The translations under genes and the position numbers were made by a program. Shown here in pieces: positions 1 through 8,593 of a DNA stretch of 64,000 nucleotides (within the stretch, counting starts at the first letter, position 1; each line of letters starts with the position of its first letter). The notes under the pieces are model-generated. The model was not told the origin of the DNA and ran no database searches. It saw only the letters and a list, made by a program, of their open reading frames with translations. The stretch is from Microbulbifer salipaludis (GTDB taxonomy: Bacteria > Pseudomonadota > Gammaproteobacteria > Pseudomonadales > Cellvibrionaceae), in the NCBI RefSeq assembly GCF_017303155.1, contig NZ_JAEKJR010000003.1, positions 263,630-327,629 on the forward strand, written 5' to 3'.

Positions 1-1097
1 TCGTGATCGGTGGACCAATGATGGGCTACACCATCGAGGACGAGTCCGCGCCGGTGGTCAAAACCACCAACTGTATCCTCGCGCCCACCGACAAAGAACT
101 CCCGCCACCGCCGCCCGCCCAGGCCTGTATCCGCTGTGGACTCTGCGCGGAGGCTTGTCCGGCCAGCCTGCTGCCCCAGCAGCTCTACTGGTATGCGCGC
201 GCGGAAGACCGCGACAAGCTACAGGCGTACAACCTGTTTGACTGCATCGAGTGCGGCGCCTGCTCCTATGTGTGCCCGTCCAGTATTCCGCTGGTGCAGT
301 ATTACCGCGCCGCCAAGGGCGATATTCGCGAAGCGCGCCTGGAAAAAGAAAAAGCCGACCGTGCGCGCGAGCGCTTCGAGTACCGCAAACTGCGGCTGGA
401 AAAAGCCGAGCAGGAGAAAGAAGCCAAGCGGCTCGCCCGGAAGAAAGCCGCCGAAGAGGCGCGCAGGCAGCGCGAGCAACAGGCCTCCAGCCCGGACGCG
501 CAGGCGGCCAAGCAGGAATCCGATGTGGTGGCGGCGGCACTGGCGCGGGTCAAGGCCAAACAGGCCAGCCCGGACCAGCAGCTTGCCCGTGCCCAACGCA
601 CCCTGACCAGTGCCGAACACCGTGTAGAGCGTATGCAGGGCAAGCTTGATGCGGCCGAGGAATCCCACAAGCCGCAGCTGGAGGCCCAGCTGAAAACCGC
701 CGAACTGAAGCTGAAAGAAGCCCGCGACAAGCTGGCGGAAGTGCAAAAGCTGGCAGCGGCGGCACCGGCACAGGCAAGCCCGCAGGCCGACCAGCCCGAG
801 CCGTCCATCACCGAAGACAAGCTCACCGTCGCCAGCGCGTCCTCCTCCGCCGCGAATGCGGCCATCGAAAAAGCCAAAGCCGCGGCCGCCGCCCGCGCCA
901 CCATGAGCCCGCAGGAAAAGCTGGCCCAAGAGATCGAGGCCCTGCAAAAACGGGTGCAAAAAGCGGAGGCGCGGCTGGCCAAGGCCCGCAGCGAGGACGA
1001 CCCGAACACCAGCGCCTTTGCAACGGCGCTGGAAAAAATGCAGGGCAAGCTGCAGGAAAAGCAGGCCCAGCAGGGTCACAACGGCAGCGGGAATTGA
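1..1097 (+). CDS. rsxC: Electron transport complex subunit RsxC/RnfC, 3' part (5' end outside window)
   Basis: This is the C-terminal part of the peripheral Fe-S subunit of the Rnf/Rsx complex, which couples electron transfer between ferredoxin and NAD to ion movement across the inner membrane. The visible part opens inside the conserved core (GGPMMGY). It has two 4Fe-4S cluster motifs of the CxxCxxCxxxCP type, at in-window residues 42-52 (CIRCGLCAEACP) and 81-91 (CIECGACSYVCP). A long Ala/Lys/Glu/Gln-rich coiled-coil tail of about 250 residues follows, typical of gammaproteobacterial RnfC. The reading frame is open to the window edge, so the true start lies upstream. The gene ends 10 bp before rsxD and heads a tight operon. 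Identification is secure; the tail is low-complexity and poorly conserved in the family. Confidence 0.95.
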   Translation, partial: VIGGPMMGYTIEDESAPVVKTTNCILAPTDKELPPPPPAQACIRCGLCAEACPASLLPQQLYWYARAEDRDKLQAYNLFDCIECGACSYVCPSSIPLVQYYRAAKGDIREARLEKEKADRARERFEYRKLRLEKAEQEKEAKRLARKKAAEEARRQREQQASSPDAQAAKQESDVVAAALARVKAKQASPDQQLARAQRTLTSAEHRVERMQGKLDAAEESHKPQLEAQLKTAELKLKEARDKLAEVQKLAAAAPAQASPQADQPEPSITEDKLTVASASSSAANAAIEKAKAAAAARATMSPQEKLAQEIEALQKRVQKAEARLAKARSEDDPNTSAFATALEKMQGKLQEKQAQQGHNGSGN

Positions 1098-1107
1098 GGA
1101 GTAAGCC

Positions 1108-2160
1108 ATGTCCCTGATGCGAGTCACTTCCCCCCATGCCCACTCTGGCCAGAGTACCTCCAGGGTGATGCTGCAGGTCGCCGCCGCCACCATCCCCGGA
1201 GTGCTGGCGCTGGTGGTGTACTTCGGCCCCGGCGTACTGATCAATATCGCCCTGTGTATTGCCGCGGCGCTCGGCACCGAGGCGGCGGTGCTGAAACTGC
1301 GCGGCCGCCCGGTGGCCTTTTATCTGAAGGATTACAGCGCGCTGGTTACCGCGTTGCTGCTGGGTATCGCCCTGCCCCCCTACTGCCCGTGGTGGATTCC
1401 GGTGATTGGCAGCGTGAGCGCCATTCTGCTGGCCAAGCAGCTGTACGGCGGCATCGGCTACAACCCGTTCAATCCGGCCATGGTGGGCTATGTGGTTCTG
1501 CTGATCAGTTTCCCGGTGGAAATGACCCGCTGGGCTGGGGCTGCCGAGTTGATCCAAGGCGCTCCGGGGCTGGATGAAACCTTTGCCCTGATCTTCGGCA
1601 ATATGAACGTGGATGGCTTTACCCGTGCCACCCCGCTGGAAATCGTGCGCCACAACCAGTCCACCGTGCTCGCCCACCTGTACGAGATGGAGCCCGTATT
1701 CAGCCAGGGCACCATCGCCGGCGTCGGCTGGGAAATGGCCAACATCGGCTTCCTGCTCGGTGGCCTGTTCCTGCTGTTTCGACGCCTGATCACCTGGCAC
1801 GCGCCGGTGGCCATGCTCGCCACCCTGGCCGCCCTGTCTGTGGTGTTTTATGACGGTGGCAGTTCCCTTAGCGAAGGCTCCCCGCTGCTGCACCTGTTCT
1901 CCGGCGCGACCATGCTCGGGGCCTTCTTTATCATCACCGATCCGGTGAGCGGCTGTACCAGCAACAAGGGCCGCCTGATTTTTGGTGCCGGTGTCGGGCT
2001 GCTGGTGTTCGTTATCCGCGCCTGGGGCGCCTACCCGGATGCCGTCGCCTTTGCGGTCCTGCTGATGAACTTCGCGGCGCCATTTATCGATAACTACACC
2101 CTGCCCCGCACCTACGGCCACAAGGCCCCGCGCAAGGCAACCGACCTGGAGGAACAGTGA
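1108..2160 (+). CDS. rsxD: Electron transport complex subunit RsxD/RnfD
   Basis: This is a 350-residue polytopic inner-membrane subunit of the Rnf complex. Hydrophobic helices fill most of the protein. The conserved segment GYNPFNPAMVGY lies near residue 120. A DGFTRATPLE segment puts a Thr at residue 175, in the region where RnfD carries covalently bound FMN on a threonine (about Thr187 in Vibrio). A second conserved stretch (SGATMLGAFFIITDPVSG) follows. An AGGAG-like ribosome site lies just upstream of the ATG. The stop codon overlaps the start of rsxG, so translation is probably coupled. Length agrees with the family. Confidence 0.96.
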   Translation: MSLMRVTSPHAHSGQSTSRVMLQVAAATIPGVLALVVYFGPGVLINIALCIAAALGTEAAVLKLRGRPVAFYLKDYSALVTALLLGIALPPYCPWWIPVIGSVSAILLAKQLYGGIGYNPFNPAMVGYVVLLISFPVEMTRWAGAAELIQGAPGLDETFALIFGNMNVDGFTRATPLEIVRHNQSTVLAHLYEMEPVFSQGTIAGVGWEMANIGFLLGGLFLLFRRLITWHAPVAMLATLAALSVVFYDGGSSLSEGSPLLHLFSGATMLGAFFIITDPVSGCTSNKGRLIFGAGVGLLVFVIRAWGAYPDAVAFAVLLMNFAAPFIDNYTLPRTYGHKAPRKATDLEEQ

Positions 2161-2855
2161 TGCTGAGGCGCTCTATCGGCAGCAATGCCGTCATCCTTGC
2201 CCTGTTCGCCCTGGTGACCGCCGGCACGCTGGCGATCACCCAGATCACCACGCGCGAGCCCATCGAGCGGGCTATACGCGCAGCGGCTGCCAAGGCGCTG
2301 CTGGAAATCGTACCGATCGAGCGCCACAGCAATGACCTGCTGGTGGACACCTATCCCATCCCCAAACAGTACTGGGCCATGCTCGGACTGAAGCAGGGCG
2401 GCAACATCAACCTGGCCCGGCAGGGCGACGGCAACATCGATGCGGTCATCATTCCTACCGTGGCGCCAGACGGCTACTCGGGCCCCATTGAGATGCTGGT
2501 GGGCGTCAACCGGGATGGCACCATTGCCGGTGTGCGGGTGACCAACCACGCGGAGACACCCGGCCTCGGCGATAAAGTAGAAGTAAAGAAAAGCGACTGG
2601 ATACGCTCATTTGACGGCACTTCCTTGGACGATCCCGGCCGGGACATGTGGAAAGTGCAGAAAGACGGCGGTGCCTTCGACCAGTTCACGGGGGCAACCA
2701 TCACGCCGCGCGCGGTGGTAAAGCAGGTGCGCACGGTACTGGACTTCGTCGCCGAACATCGACAGGAAATATTCAGTGCACCGGTGTCACAACGTGCAGT
2801 TGAGGTCGAGCCGTCTGCGACGGACGATACCAAGCAGCAAGGGGACAAAAACTGA
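2160..2855 (+). CDS. rsxG: Electron transport complex subunit RsxG/RnfG
   Basis: This 231-residue subunit has one N-terminal membrane anchor (about residues 8-28) and a periplasmic FMN-binding domain. The flavinylation motif S/TGAT is present as [12 protein letters not shown], with the acceptor Thr at residue 180 counted from the ATG at 2160. A GTG lies one codon upstream, but the ATG forms the usual TGATG overlap with the rsxD stop and was chosen. The C-terminal tail after the FMN domain is short and polar. The gene overlaps rsxE by one base, consistent with a co-translated rnf operon. The flavin is attached by an ApbE-type transferase, whose gene is not in this window. Confidence 0.95.
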   Translation: MLRRSIGSNAVILALFALVTAGTLAITQITTREPIERAIRAAAAKALLEIVPIERHSNDLLVDTYPIPKQYWAMLGLKQGGNINLARQGDGNIDAVIIPTVAPDGYSGPIEMLVGVNRDGTIAGVRVTNHAETPGLGDKVEVKKSDWIRSFDGTSLDDPGRDMWKVQKDGGAFDQFTGATITPRAVVKQVRTVLDFVAEHRQEIFSAPVSQRAVEVEPSATDDTKQQGDKN

Positions 2856-3568
2856 TGGCCACCCCGGAATACTCAGAAATTACCCGCAATGGTTTGTGGA
2901 ACAACAACCCCGCGCTGGTACAACTGCTGGGCCTGTGTCCGCTGCTGGCGGTGACCGGTTCGGTGGTCAATGCCATCGGCCTGGGCCTTGCCACTACCGC
3001 GGTGCTGGTCTGCTCCAATCTCGCCGTGTCCCTGGTGCGGCGGCAGATGCCCGAAACCGTGCGACTGCCGGCATCGGTGATGATTATTGCCACCTTCGTG
3101 ACCTGCGCAGAGCTGCTTATGAAGGCGTTTACCTACGAGCTCTACCTGGTACTGGGGATTTTTATTCCACTGATTGTCACCAACTGCGCCATTCTCGGCC
3201 GCGCCGATGCCTTTGCCAGTAAAAATCCGGTACTGCCTTCTGTGGTGGATGGACTGATGATGGGTTTGGGATTCAGCGCGGTGCTGATCGTAATCGGTGC
3301 CGTGCGGGAAATTATCGGGCGCGGCACACTGTTCAGTGACATGGATCTGCTGCTGGGCCCGGCAGCCGCCAATTGGACACTGCCGGTGCTCGGGGCGGAT
3401 TACTCTGGATTCCTCGTCGCCGTATTGCCGCCGGGTGCGTTTCTGGTTGCCGGTTTGTTGATCGCCGGGAAAAACGCCATCGATGCAAGCATCGAGCGCC
3501 GCCAAAAACTCGGGGCGGACATCGTACGCGGCAGCAAGCGCGTGCGCACTACCGGAAAAATTCAGTAG
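2855..3568 (+). CDS. rsxE: Electron transport complex subunit RsxE/RnfE
   Basis: This is a 237-residue integral membrane subunit with about six hydrophobic helices, homologous to RnfA and NqrD/NqrE. Family hallmarks include the N-terminal [23 protein letters not shown] and, centrally, [16 protein letters not shown], whose Cys belongs to the membrane 2Fe-2S site shared by the RnfA/RnfE pair. The start overlaps the rsxG stop (TGATGG). In enterobacteria nth follows rsxE, but here the operon simply ends and about 590 bp of non-coding DNA follows. RsxA and RsxB must lie upstream, outside the window. Confidence 0.95.
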   Translation: MATPEYSEITRNGLWNNNPALVQLLGLCPLLAVTGSVVNAIGLGLATTAVLVCSNLAVSLVRRQMPETVRLPASVMIIATFVTCAELLMKAFTYELYLVLGIFIPLIVTNCAILGRADAFASKNPVLPSVVDGLMMGLGFSAVLIVIGAVREIIGRGTLFSDMDLLLGPAAANWTLPVLGADYSGFLVAVLPPGAFLVAGLLIAGKNAIDASIERRQKLGADIVRGSKRVRTTGKIQ

Positions 3569-4157
3569 CGCCGACGCCATTCGTTTTTGGTGATCACTTT
3601 TATATTCGTGGGTGATCACCCGGCGGGGCGCGTGAAACGATTCAATGCTCTTTCGCGCGCCCCTCTTGCCACGCTCCCCCATTCGCACATGATCCCGTCC
3701 GGGCTCAGCCACTTTTCGCGCGCTCACCGTTGACGCTGCCCACAAGCCCCCAAGCAAAAAAACCTGACCAAACACACTGACAATTCAGACCAATTTTTCT
3801 CGTATATTCATACCAATTCCGCAATTTACCGAAGCATCCTTCGAATTAAATTCCCTGTAAGAGAATGTAATGGGATTTTTTTCACAATCTCAAATTAATA
3901 AGTAGCCAAAGGGTCTCACATCGCTAAAATAGCGCGGCCGTCTCAGATTGGCTTTGCGGTCATCGCTATTCATGGAAGCGAGGCTGCGACATTCGTTAAA
4001 CTGTTTGCCAACCAATAACACAATAGATTTTCTGAGGCAGGCCGATTGTGGGCCAACAAAAGCACCACATGTTTTTACCACGCTATTTATTTCTGGATTA
4101 TGCGTTACCTGATCCCGATAGCTTTTCGCCTACTAACGCAAAGGAATTCATGTTGCC
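3569..4157. other. Intergenic region between rsxE and the TetR gene
   Basis: No convincing gene is present; short open frames here lack ribosome sites and recognisable products. The left end has an inverted repeat at 3589-3597/3612-3620 (listed separately). The middle (about 3775-3900) is AT-rich relative to the flanks and may hold promoter elements for the TetR gene, but I could not assign clear -35/-10 boxes. An AAGGA sequence at 4141-4145 is the likely ribosome site for the gene at 4158. Confidence 0.6.
3589..3620. promoter_or_regulatory. Paired GTGATCAC palindromes downstream of rsxE
   Basis: GGTGATCAC at 3589-3597 is repeated in inverted form as GTGATCACC at 3612-3620. Each arm is itself the palindrome GTGATCAC, and the arm centres are 22 bp apart, about two helical turns. 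In RNA this could be a 9-bp stem with a 14-nt loop lacking a U tract. In DNA it looks like a tandem operator. Which protein would bind is unknown. Confidence 0.35.
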
Positions 4158-4904
4158 ATGGCTTTAGACAAAGGAAAGTCTGAACTGGTTTATAACGGGC
4201 GCAAAGCCCAACGTGCAGACAGCCGTCAGCGCCGCAAAGCCATTCTCGAAGCGACCCTGCGCATCATTGTCAAAGAAGGGATCCGCGGGATCCGTCATCG
4301 CGCGGTGGCCAAAGAGGCGGACGTTCCCCTCGCCGCAACCACCTATTATTTCAAACACCTCGACGATCTGATTAGCGATGCCTTTACTTACTTCGTGGAA
4401 CAGAACATCGATCATACCCGAGCATTGCAGGAAGAAAGTTTTTCTGTCGCACGGGAACTCACCCCGGAACAACTTGCCGCGCCCGCCGGCCGTCGCCAGC
4501 TGATTCAGCAACTGAGCCGTTTTGTACTGTCTCACATCCGCTCGCAGGCCAGTAATCGCGACCACCGCGTCATAGAGCTGGCCTTCAAAAACGAAGCCCT
4601 ACGCAATCACCAGCTCACACGCGCCGTGCGCATGGCTAATCAGGCCACGGAGAACATGATCATCGAGTTCTTCGAGCTGCTGCGCCTCGCCGATCCTGTC
4701 GCCGCCGCACAGATTGCCCACGGCACCATCCTCAACCTGGAATTCCAGATACTGAGTGGTGCGACCGCCATCGACTCACCGCTGCTGGAGCGTACTGTGG
4801 CCATGATGATCAAAGGATTGATCCCCCCCACTGCAGACACGCCCGAAAGCGACCAGCCCTGTGATACCGCAAACGGCCAGTTCATGCGCTTTACCGTCAG
4901 CTAA
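4158..4904 (+). CDS. TetR/AcrR family transcriptional regulator
   Basis: This 248-residue protein has an N-terminal TetR helix-turn-helix at about residues 24-70 (start RRKAILEATLRIIVKEG, recognition region VAKEADVPLAATTYYFKHLDDL). The C-terminal helical ligand domain does not resemble a characterised regulator that I can name. The first 20 residues are a basic extension. An ATG at 4150 lies too close to the AAGGA at 4141 to be preferred over 4158. Neighbours are rsxE (far upstream, same strand) and a lytic transglycosylase downstream, neither an obvious target. The target and ligand are unknown. Confidence 0.88.
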   Translation: MALDKGKSELVYNGRKAQRADSRQRRKAILEATLRIIVKEGIRGIRHRAVAKEADVPLAATTYYFKHLDDLISDAFTYFVEQNIDHTRALQEESFSVARELTPEQLAAPAGRRQLIQQLSRFVLSHIRSQASNRDHRVIELAFKNEALRNHQLTRAVRMANQATENMIIEFFELLRLADPVAAAQIAHGTILNLEFQILSGATAIDSPLLERTVAMMIKGLIPPTADTPESDQPCDTANGQFMRFTVS

Positions 4905-5071
4905 ACATGCCGCACCGCTGCCCGCCGGCTCCGGTGCGGTAACCGGTGTTTCCCCCTTCCTAACGGCGAGCACGCCAGTATGGTGGCGCGCGGCTCACAC
5001 CCGGCTCACAACCAACCGCCACCATTCAGCTAGACTTTCAGGGAATGTATTGGATGATGTAAAGACACACC

Positions 5072-7483
5072 ATGAACCTGCCTTCTGTTCGCGGCATTCT
5101 CTGTTGCCTGCTACCGCTGCTGCTCTGCCTTTCCGCCTGCCAGCGGGATGTTGATGCACAATCCGGAAAAGAGACGCCGGCGCAAGGTGCCGCCGAAACC
5201 ATCGAGGAGCAGAGCCCGGCCGGCAGCGATGCGCCACCGACCACACCCGACGCCGACGAAAACAACGCGGCGGATCAAGAAAAGGCCATGCGCATGGCCG
5301 GCAAAGATGACGTGAGACCGGAAGCGGCATGGGCGCCAGAAACTACCGGTGAATTTCCAATTAACGCCTACGACAACTATGTCGACACCGGCGACCTGAG
5401 CGCCTTGCGCGAACACGGCAAGCTGCGCATCCTCGTTGACATCTCCAACACCGACTCCCTCCACCGCGCTGCCACCCAACAAGATATTGAGATCGATGCG
5501 GCCAAGCGTATGGCTCGCCAGATGGGTCTGGAACCAGTAGTACTTTACGCCGAAAACTTCGACCAGCTGCTGCCCCTGCTCGAGGCGGGCAAAGGCGACA
5601 TCATCGCCAATAACCTGGTAATGACCGAAGAGCGCAAGCAGCAAGTCGACTTTTCTATCCCCACCGCCAACACCGAACTTATTCTGGTGTCGGAAAAAGA
5701 TGCAGAACCGGTGACCGATGATTCCGACCTGAGTGGTAAGACCCTGGCTGTCACCAAGGGCACCGCCTACGAAACAGCAGCGCGGGAATTTGCCAAAAAG
5801 CATCCTGGCTTAAAGCTCAAAGTGACGGAAAAAAATTACGTCGAGCTGGTGATCGACGTTGCAGAGAGTGATCTGGACTACACCGTGGTGGAGCGGCAGG
5901 TGTTTGACCTGGTCGACCAGTTCAAGGACAACCTGCAGGAAAACTACGTGTTCCCCGGTGAGCGCCAGATGGCCTGGGGGGTACGCAAGAACTCTCCCGA
6001 ACTGGTCGAAGCCATTAACAAGTTCGTCAGGGACCACAAGCTCACGCGCACATCCGACCGCTCGGTGGGCGACCTAGATGAGATCAAAAAACGCGGGTAC
6101 GTGCGCGTGGTTACCCGTAACCATCCCGGTACTTACTACATGTGGAAGGGGCGGATTCTCGGGTATGAATTTGAACTGGCGGAGAGCTTCGCCAAAGACC
6201 TCGACGTCCGCCTCGAGATCGTTGTTGCCCCTACCCATGCGGATTTACTCACCTACGTCGTCGAAGGCAAAGCCGACATCGCCGCCAGCCTGCTATCAGC
6301 CACCCAGCGCCGAGACGATCAGGGCGTCGATTTTGGCCGTCCCTACATGAAAGAAAAAGTGGTCGTGGTGGGAGAGGAAAACGACAAGATCGACAGCCTT
6401 GATGACCTCGCCGGCAGAACCCTGCATGTGCGTAAATCGAGCAATCACTACGACGTCGCGCTCAAGGTCAAGCAGCAAGTGCCGGATGTAAAAATTGAAC
6501 TGGCACCGGAGGAATTGAACATTCAGCAGATTATCGACAAGGTTGCCGATAACGATTATGACCTGACCATTGCCGACGATGTTTCCGTAAAGCTTGAGCA
6601 CAGCTGGCGCAAGAATATCAAGGAGCTGATCGACCTGCACGAAGACGATAATGTGTACGTGTGGCTGATACGGGAAGGCAATCCGAAACTACAGGAAGCC
6701 GTAAACGCGTTCTTCGATAAGAAAAGCACCCAGAAGAAAATGGCGGTGCTCTATACAAAATACTTTGATGCGCCCAAAAGGACCCGCCCCGAAATTAACG
6801 AAGTCAACGAGAACGGCACCATCTCCCCGTTCGACAAATATGTCAAAAAATACGCGGACAAATACGATTTCGACTGGCGCCTGGTCGTTGCACAGATGTT
6901 TCAGGAGAGCACCTTCAATCCCAAGGCAAAGTCCTGGGTGGGTGCCCGAGGGCTCATGCAGGTCATGCCCGATACCGGTAAGCAGATCGGTGAGAAAAAC
7001 CTGTTCGACCCTGAAACCAGCGTGCGCGCCGGCATCAAGTACCTGGAATGGCTACATCGGAAATTTGAAGACAAGGGCATCAGCCCGGAAAATATGATGT
7101 GGTTTACCCTGGCCTCCTACAATGCCGGACTTGGGCACGTTTACGACGCGCAGGATCTGGCAGAGCAAAAAGGTTGGGATCGCCGGGTGTGGTTTAACAA
7201 CGTGGAGAATGCCATGTTGTTGCTGTCCGAGAAGAAATATTACGAGAAAGCCCGCTACGGCTATGCGCGAGGCCAGGAACCCTACGACTATGTGCGCAAA
7301 ATCAACGCACGCTTCCGCACCTACGTGGCACTCCTTGAGGACTACGAGCGCAGGCAGGAAGTGGAAACCGGTATGCTGCTGGATCCGCTCTACCCCGAGT
7401 TCCTGCAATTAAGTAACCTGGCGGGCCGGCGACAACCAGCGGTTGCCGCCACGCCAGTGTCAGCTGCAGTTGCCGGGCATTGA
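5072..7483 (+). CDS. MltF-like membrane-bound lytic transglycosylase with two solute-binding domains
   Basis: This 803-residue lipoprotein has a lipobox LSAC with Cys23. An acidic, Pro/Ala-rich linker follows to about residue 95. Two consecutive periplasmic solute-binding (SBP_bac_3) modules lie at about 105-330 and 335-565, each opening with an hG(K/Y)(L/V)R(I/V) strand and containing an LLE/VVEGKxDI element. The SLT catalytic domain spans about 590-730. The catalytic Glu is E612 in FQESTFNP, followed by the GARGLMQVMP motif. The family acts on peptidoglycan, forming 1,6-anhydromuropeptides at the outer-membrane inner face. Escherichia coli MltF has only one binding module and about 518 residues, so the duplication is notable. 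The 3' end overlaps the convergent cytochrome gene by 24 bp. Confidence 0.9.
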   Translation: MNLPSVRGILCCLLPLLLCLSACQRDVDAQSGKETPAQGAAETIEEQSPAGSDAPPTTPDADENNAADQEKAMRMAGKDDVRPEAAWAPETTGEFPINAYDNYVDTGDLSALREHGKLRILVDISNTDSLHRAATQQDIEIDAAKRMARQMGLEPVVLYAENFDQLLPLLEAGKGDIIANNLVMTEERKQQVDFSIPTANTELILVSEKDAEPVTDDSDLSGKTLAVTKGTAYETAAREFAKKHPGLKLKVTEKNYVELVIDVAESDLDYTVVERQVFDLVDQFKDNLQENYVFPGERQMAWGVRKNSPELVEAINKFVRDHKLTRTSDRSVGDLDEIKKRGYVRVVTRNHPGTYYMWKGRILGYEFELAESFAKDLDVRLEIVVAPTHADLLTYVVEGKADIAASLLSATQRRDDQGVDFGRPYMKEKVVVVGEENDKIDSLDDLAGRTLHVRKSSNHYDVALKVKQQVPDVKIELAPEELNIQQIIDKVADNDYDLTIADDVSVKLEHSWRKNIKELIDLHEDDNVYVWLIREGNPKLQEAVNAFFDKKSTQKKMAVLYTKYFDAPKRTRPEINEVNENGTISPFDKYVKKYADKYDFDWRLVVAQMFQESTFNPKAKSWVGARGLMQVMPDTGKQIGEKNLFDPETSVRAGIKYLEWLHRKFEDKGISPENMMWFTLASYNAGLGHVYDAQDLAEQKGWDRRVWFNNVENAMLLLSEKKYYEKARYGYARGQEPYDYVRKINARFRTYVALLEDYERRQEVETGMLLDPLYPEFLQLSNLAGRRQPAVAATPVSAAVAGH

Positions 7484-8593
7484 GGCAATCCATGCGTCGA
7501 GCAACGCCGCCCCTTCTTCGTGCACCAGGCTGCGCCCCAGCTCGGGCATCATCGCGCCCGGGTCGGTGGATTCCACTCGAAAATTAAGGATGGAGTCCTC
7601 CGGGCTTCCCGGAACAATCGCAAACAGCCGATCACCGGAACCGGTGCCCGCGGCCACCGGCGGCTTGCACACGCCAAGCTTGCGCATGTCATGTTCTGCG
7701 CTGTACAGCATCAGCCCGGATGTATCCGCTGGACCACTGGGGTTATGGCAGTGGCCGCAGTTAATATCCAGGTAGGAGCGCGCCCGCTCGTCCAGCGTCG
7801 CGCTGGTGTCCCGGTAATTCACATTGCGCGGCACCTGCGCAAGATCGGGCAGGTTGCTCAGGTATCCCATCTGTTGCCAGTACACCAGCTGGTTTTCGCT
7901 GCCCGCAGCATATTCATAGTGCTTGTTCAGGTGGCGGGCCCGCGGGCCGATAGGGCGAACCGCTTTCTGCGTGTGGTTGTCCGCGTGACAACCGGCGCAT
8001 TGATTAGCATCCGGCACAACATAGGTAAATGCCTCCCGGTTGCCAGCCTTGTTCACCAACTGCAGTGACATGGCTTCGCCCGCGATTTCAAGCACGGCAT
8101 CAGTCTGGGCTTCATTCCAAACATAGGGCAGCGCCTGCCAGCCATCCGTGCGCTTTACCAGGATGCGGGTTTCGATCAGTTTGACGTTACTCAGGTCAAG
8201 GCCGTTCTCGGCGAAGTCACGGGAATAGTCATCGGTCCGTAACACCGAGCCATCTTCAGCCAACGGATAATAAAATGTCTTGCTGATGATGGTCCCGACC
8301 GGATAATCGAAATGCGCATCGCCATAACCGGCACTGGTCCCTTCCGGCATCCATACGGTGCGCAGCTTGTGGGCGTAATCCGTAAACAAAGCGGTATTCA
8401 GATCATACGGTATCACGCGCTCGTTGAGTGCAAGGGTACCGTTTGTCACATTGACCAGATGCCATTGGCTCAGGTTGTCGGGTACCGCATTGCGTTCGTG
8501 CAGTGCAACCGGCTCGCGAGGGGCGCCGCACCCCAACAGCGACAACGCCAGCGCCGCGCTCCCTAACCAGCGGAGCGAGCATAATTTACGCAT
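7460..8593 (-). CDS. SO2930-family di-haem c-type cytochrome lipoprotein
   Basis: This is a 377-residue predicted lipoprotein (LSLLGC, Cys22) with two haem c motifs, CAGCH at residues 199-203 and CGHCH at 279-283. An ATG at 8593 preceded by GAGG is preferred over in-frame starts at 8605 and 8653 because it leaves a clean signal peptide. The stop codon of the upstream beta-helix gene (8586-8588) lies inside this gene's first codons, so the two are translationally coupled. From memory, this cytochrome family (TIGR03806/HNE_0200-like) occurs next to the beta-helix family (TIGR03805). The substrate and redox partner are unknown. The 3' end overlaps the convergent transglycosylase gene. Confidence 0.88.
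   Translation of the reverse strand: MRKLCSLRWLGSAALALSLLGCGAPREPVALHERNAVPDNLSQWHLVNVTNGTLALNERVIPYDLNTALFTDYAHKLRTVWMPEGTSAGYGDAHFDYPVGTIISKTFYYPLAEDGSVLRTDDYSRDFAENGLDLSNVKLIETRILVKRTDGWQALPYVWNEAQTDAVLEIAGEAMSLQLVNKAGNREAFTYVVPDANQCAGCHADNHTQKAVRPIGPRARHLNKHYEYAAGSENQLVYWQQMGYLSNLPDLAQVPRNVNYRDTSATLDERARSYLDINCGHCHNPSGPADTSGLMLYSAEHDMRKLGVCKPPVAAGTGSGDRLFAIVPGSPEDSILNFRVESTDPGAMMPELGRSLVHEEGAALLDAWIASMPGNCS

Noticed and set aside
219..2121. Long minus-strand open frames opposite rsxC and rsxD
   Set aside because: They mirror the Ala/Lys-rich and membrane coding sequence of the rsx genes, have no coherent product and no ribosome site.
3890..4081. 63-codon minus-strand open frame between rsxE and the TetR gene
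   Set aside because: No ribosome site, no signal or domain, and neighbouring composition is non-coding.
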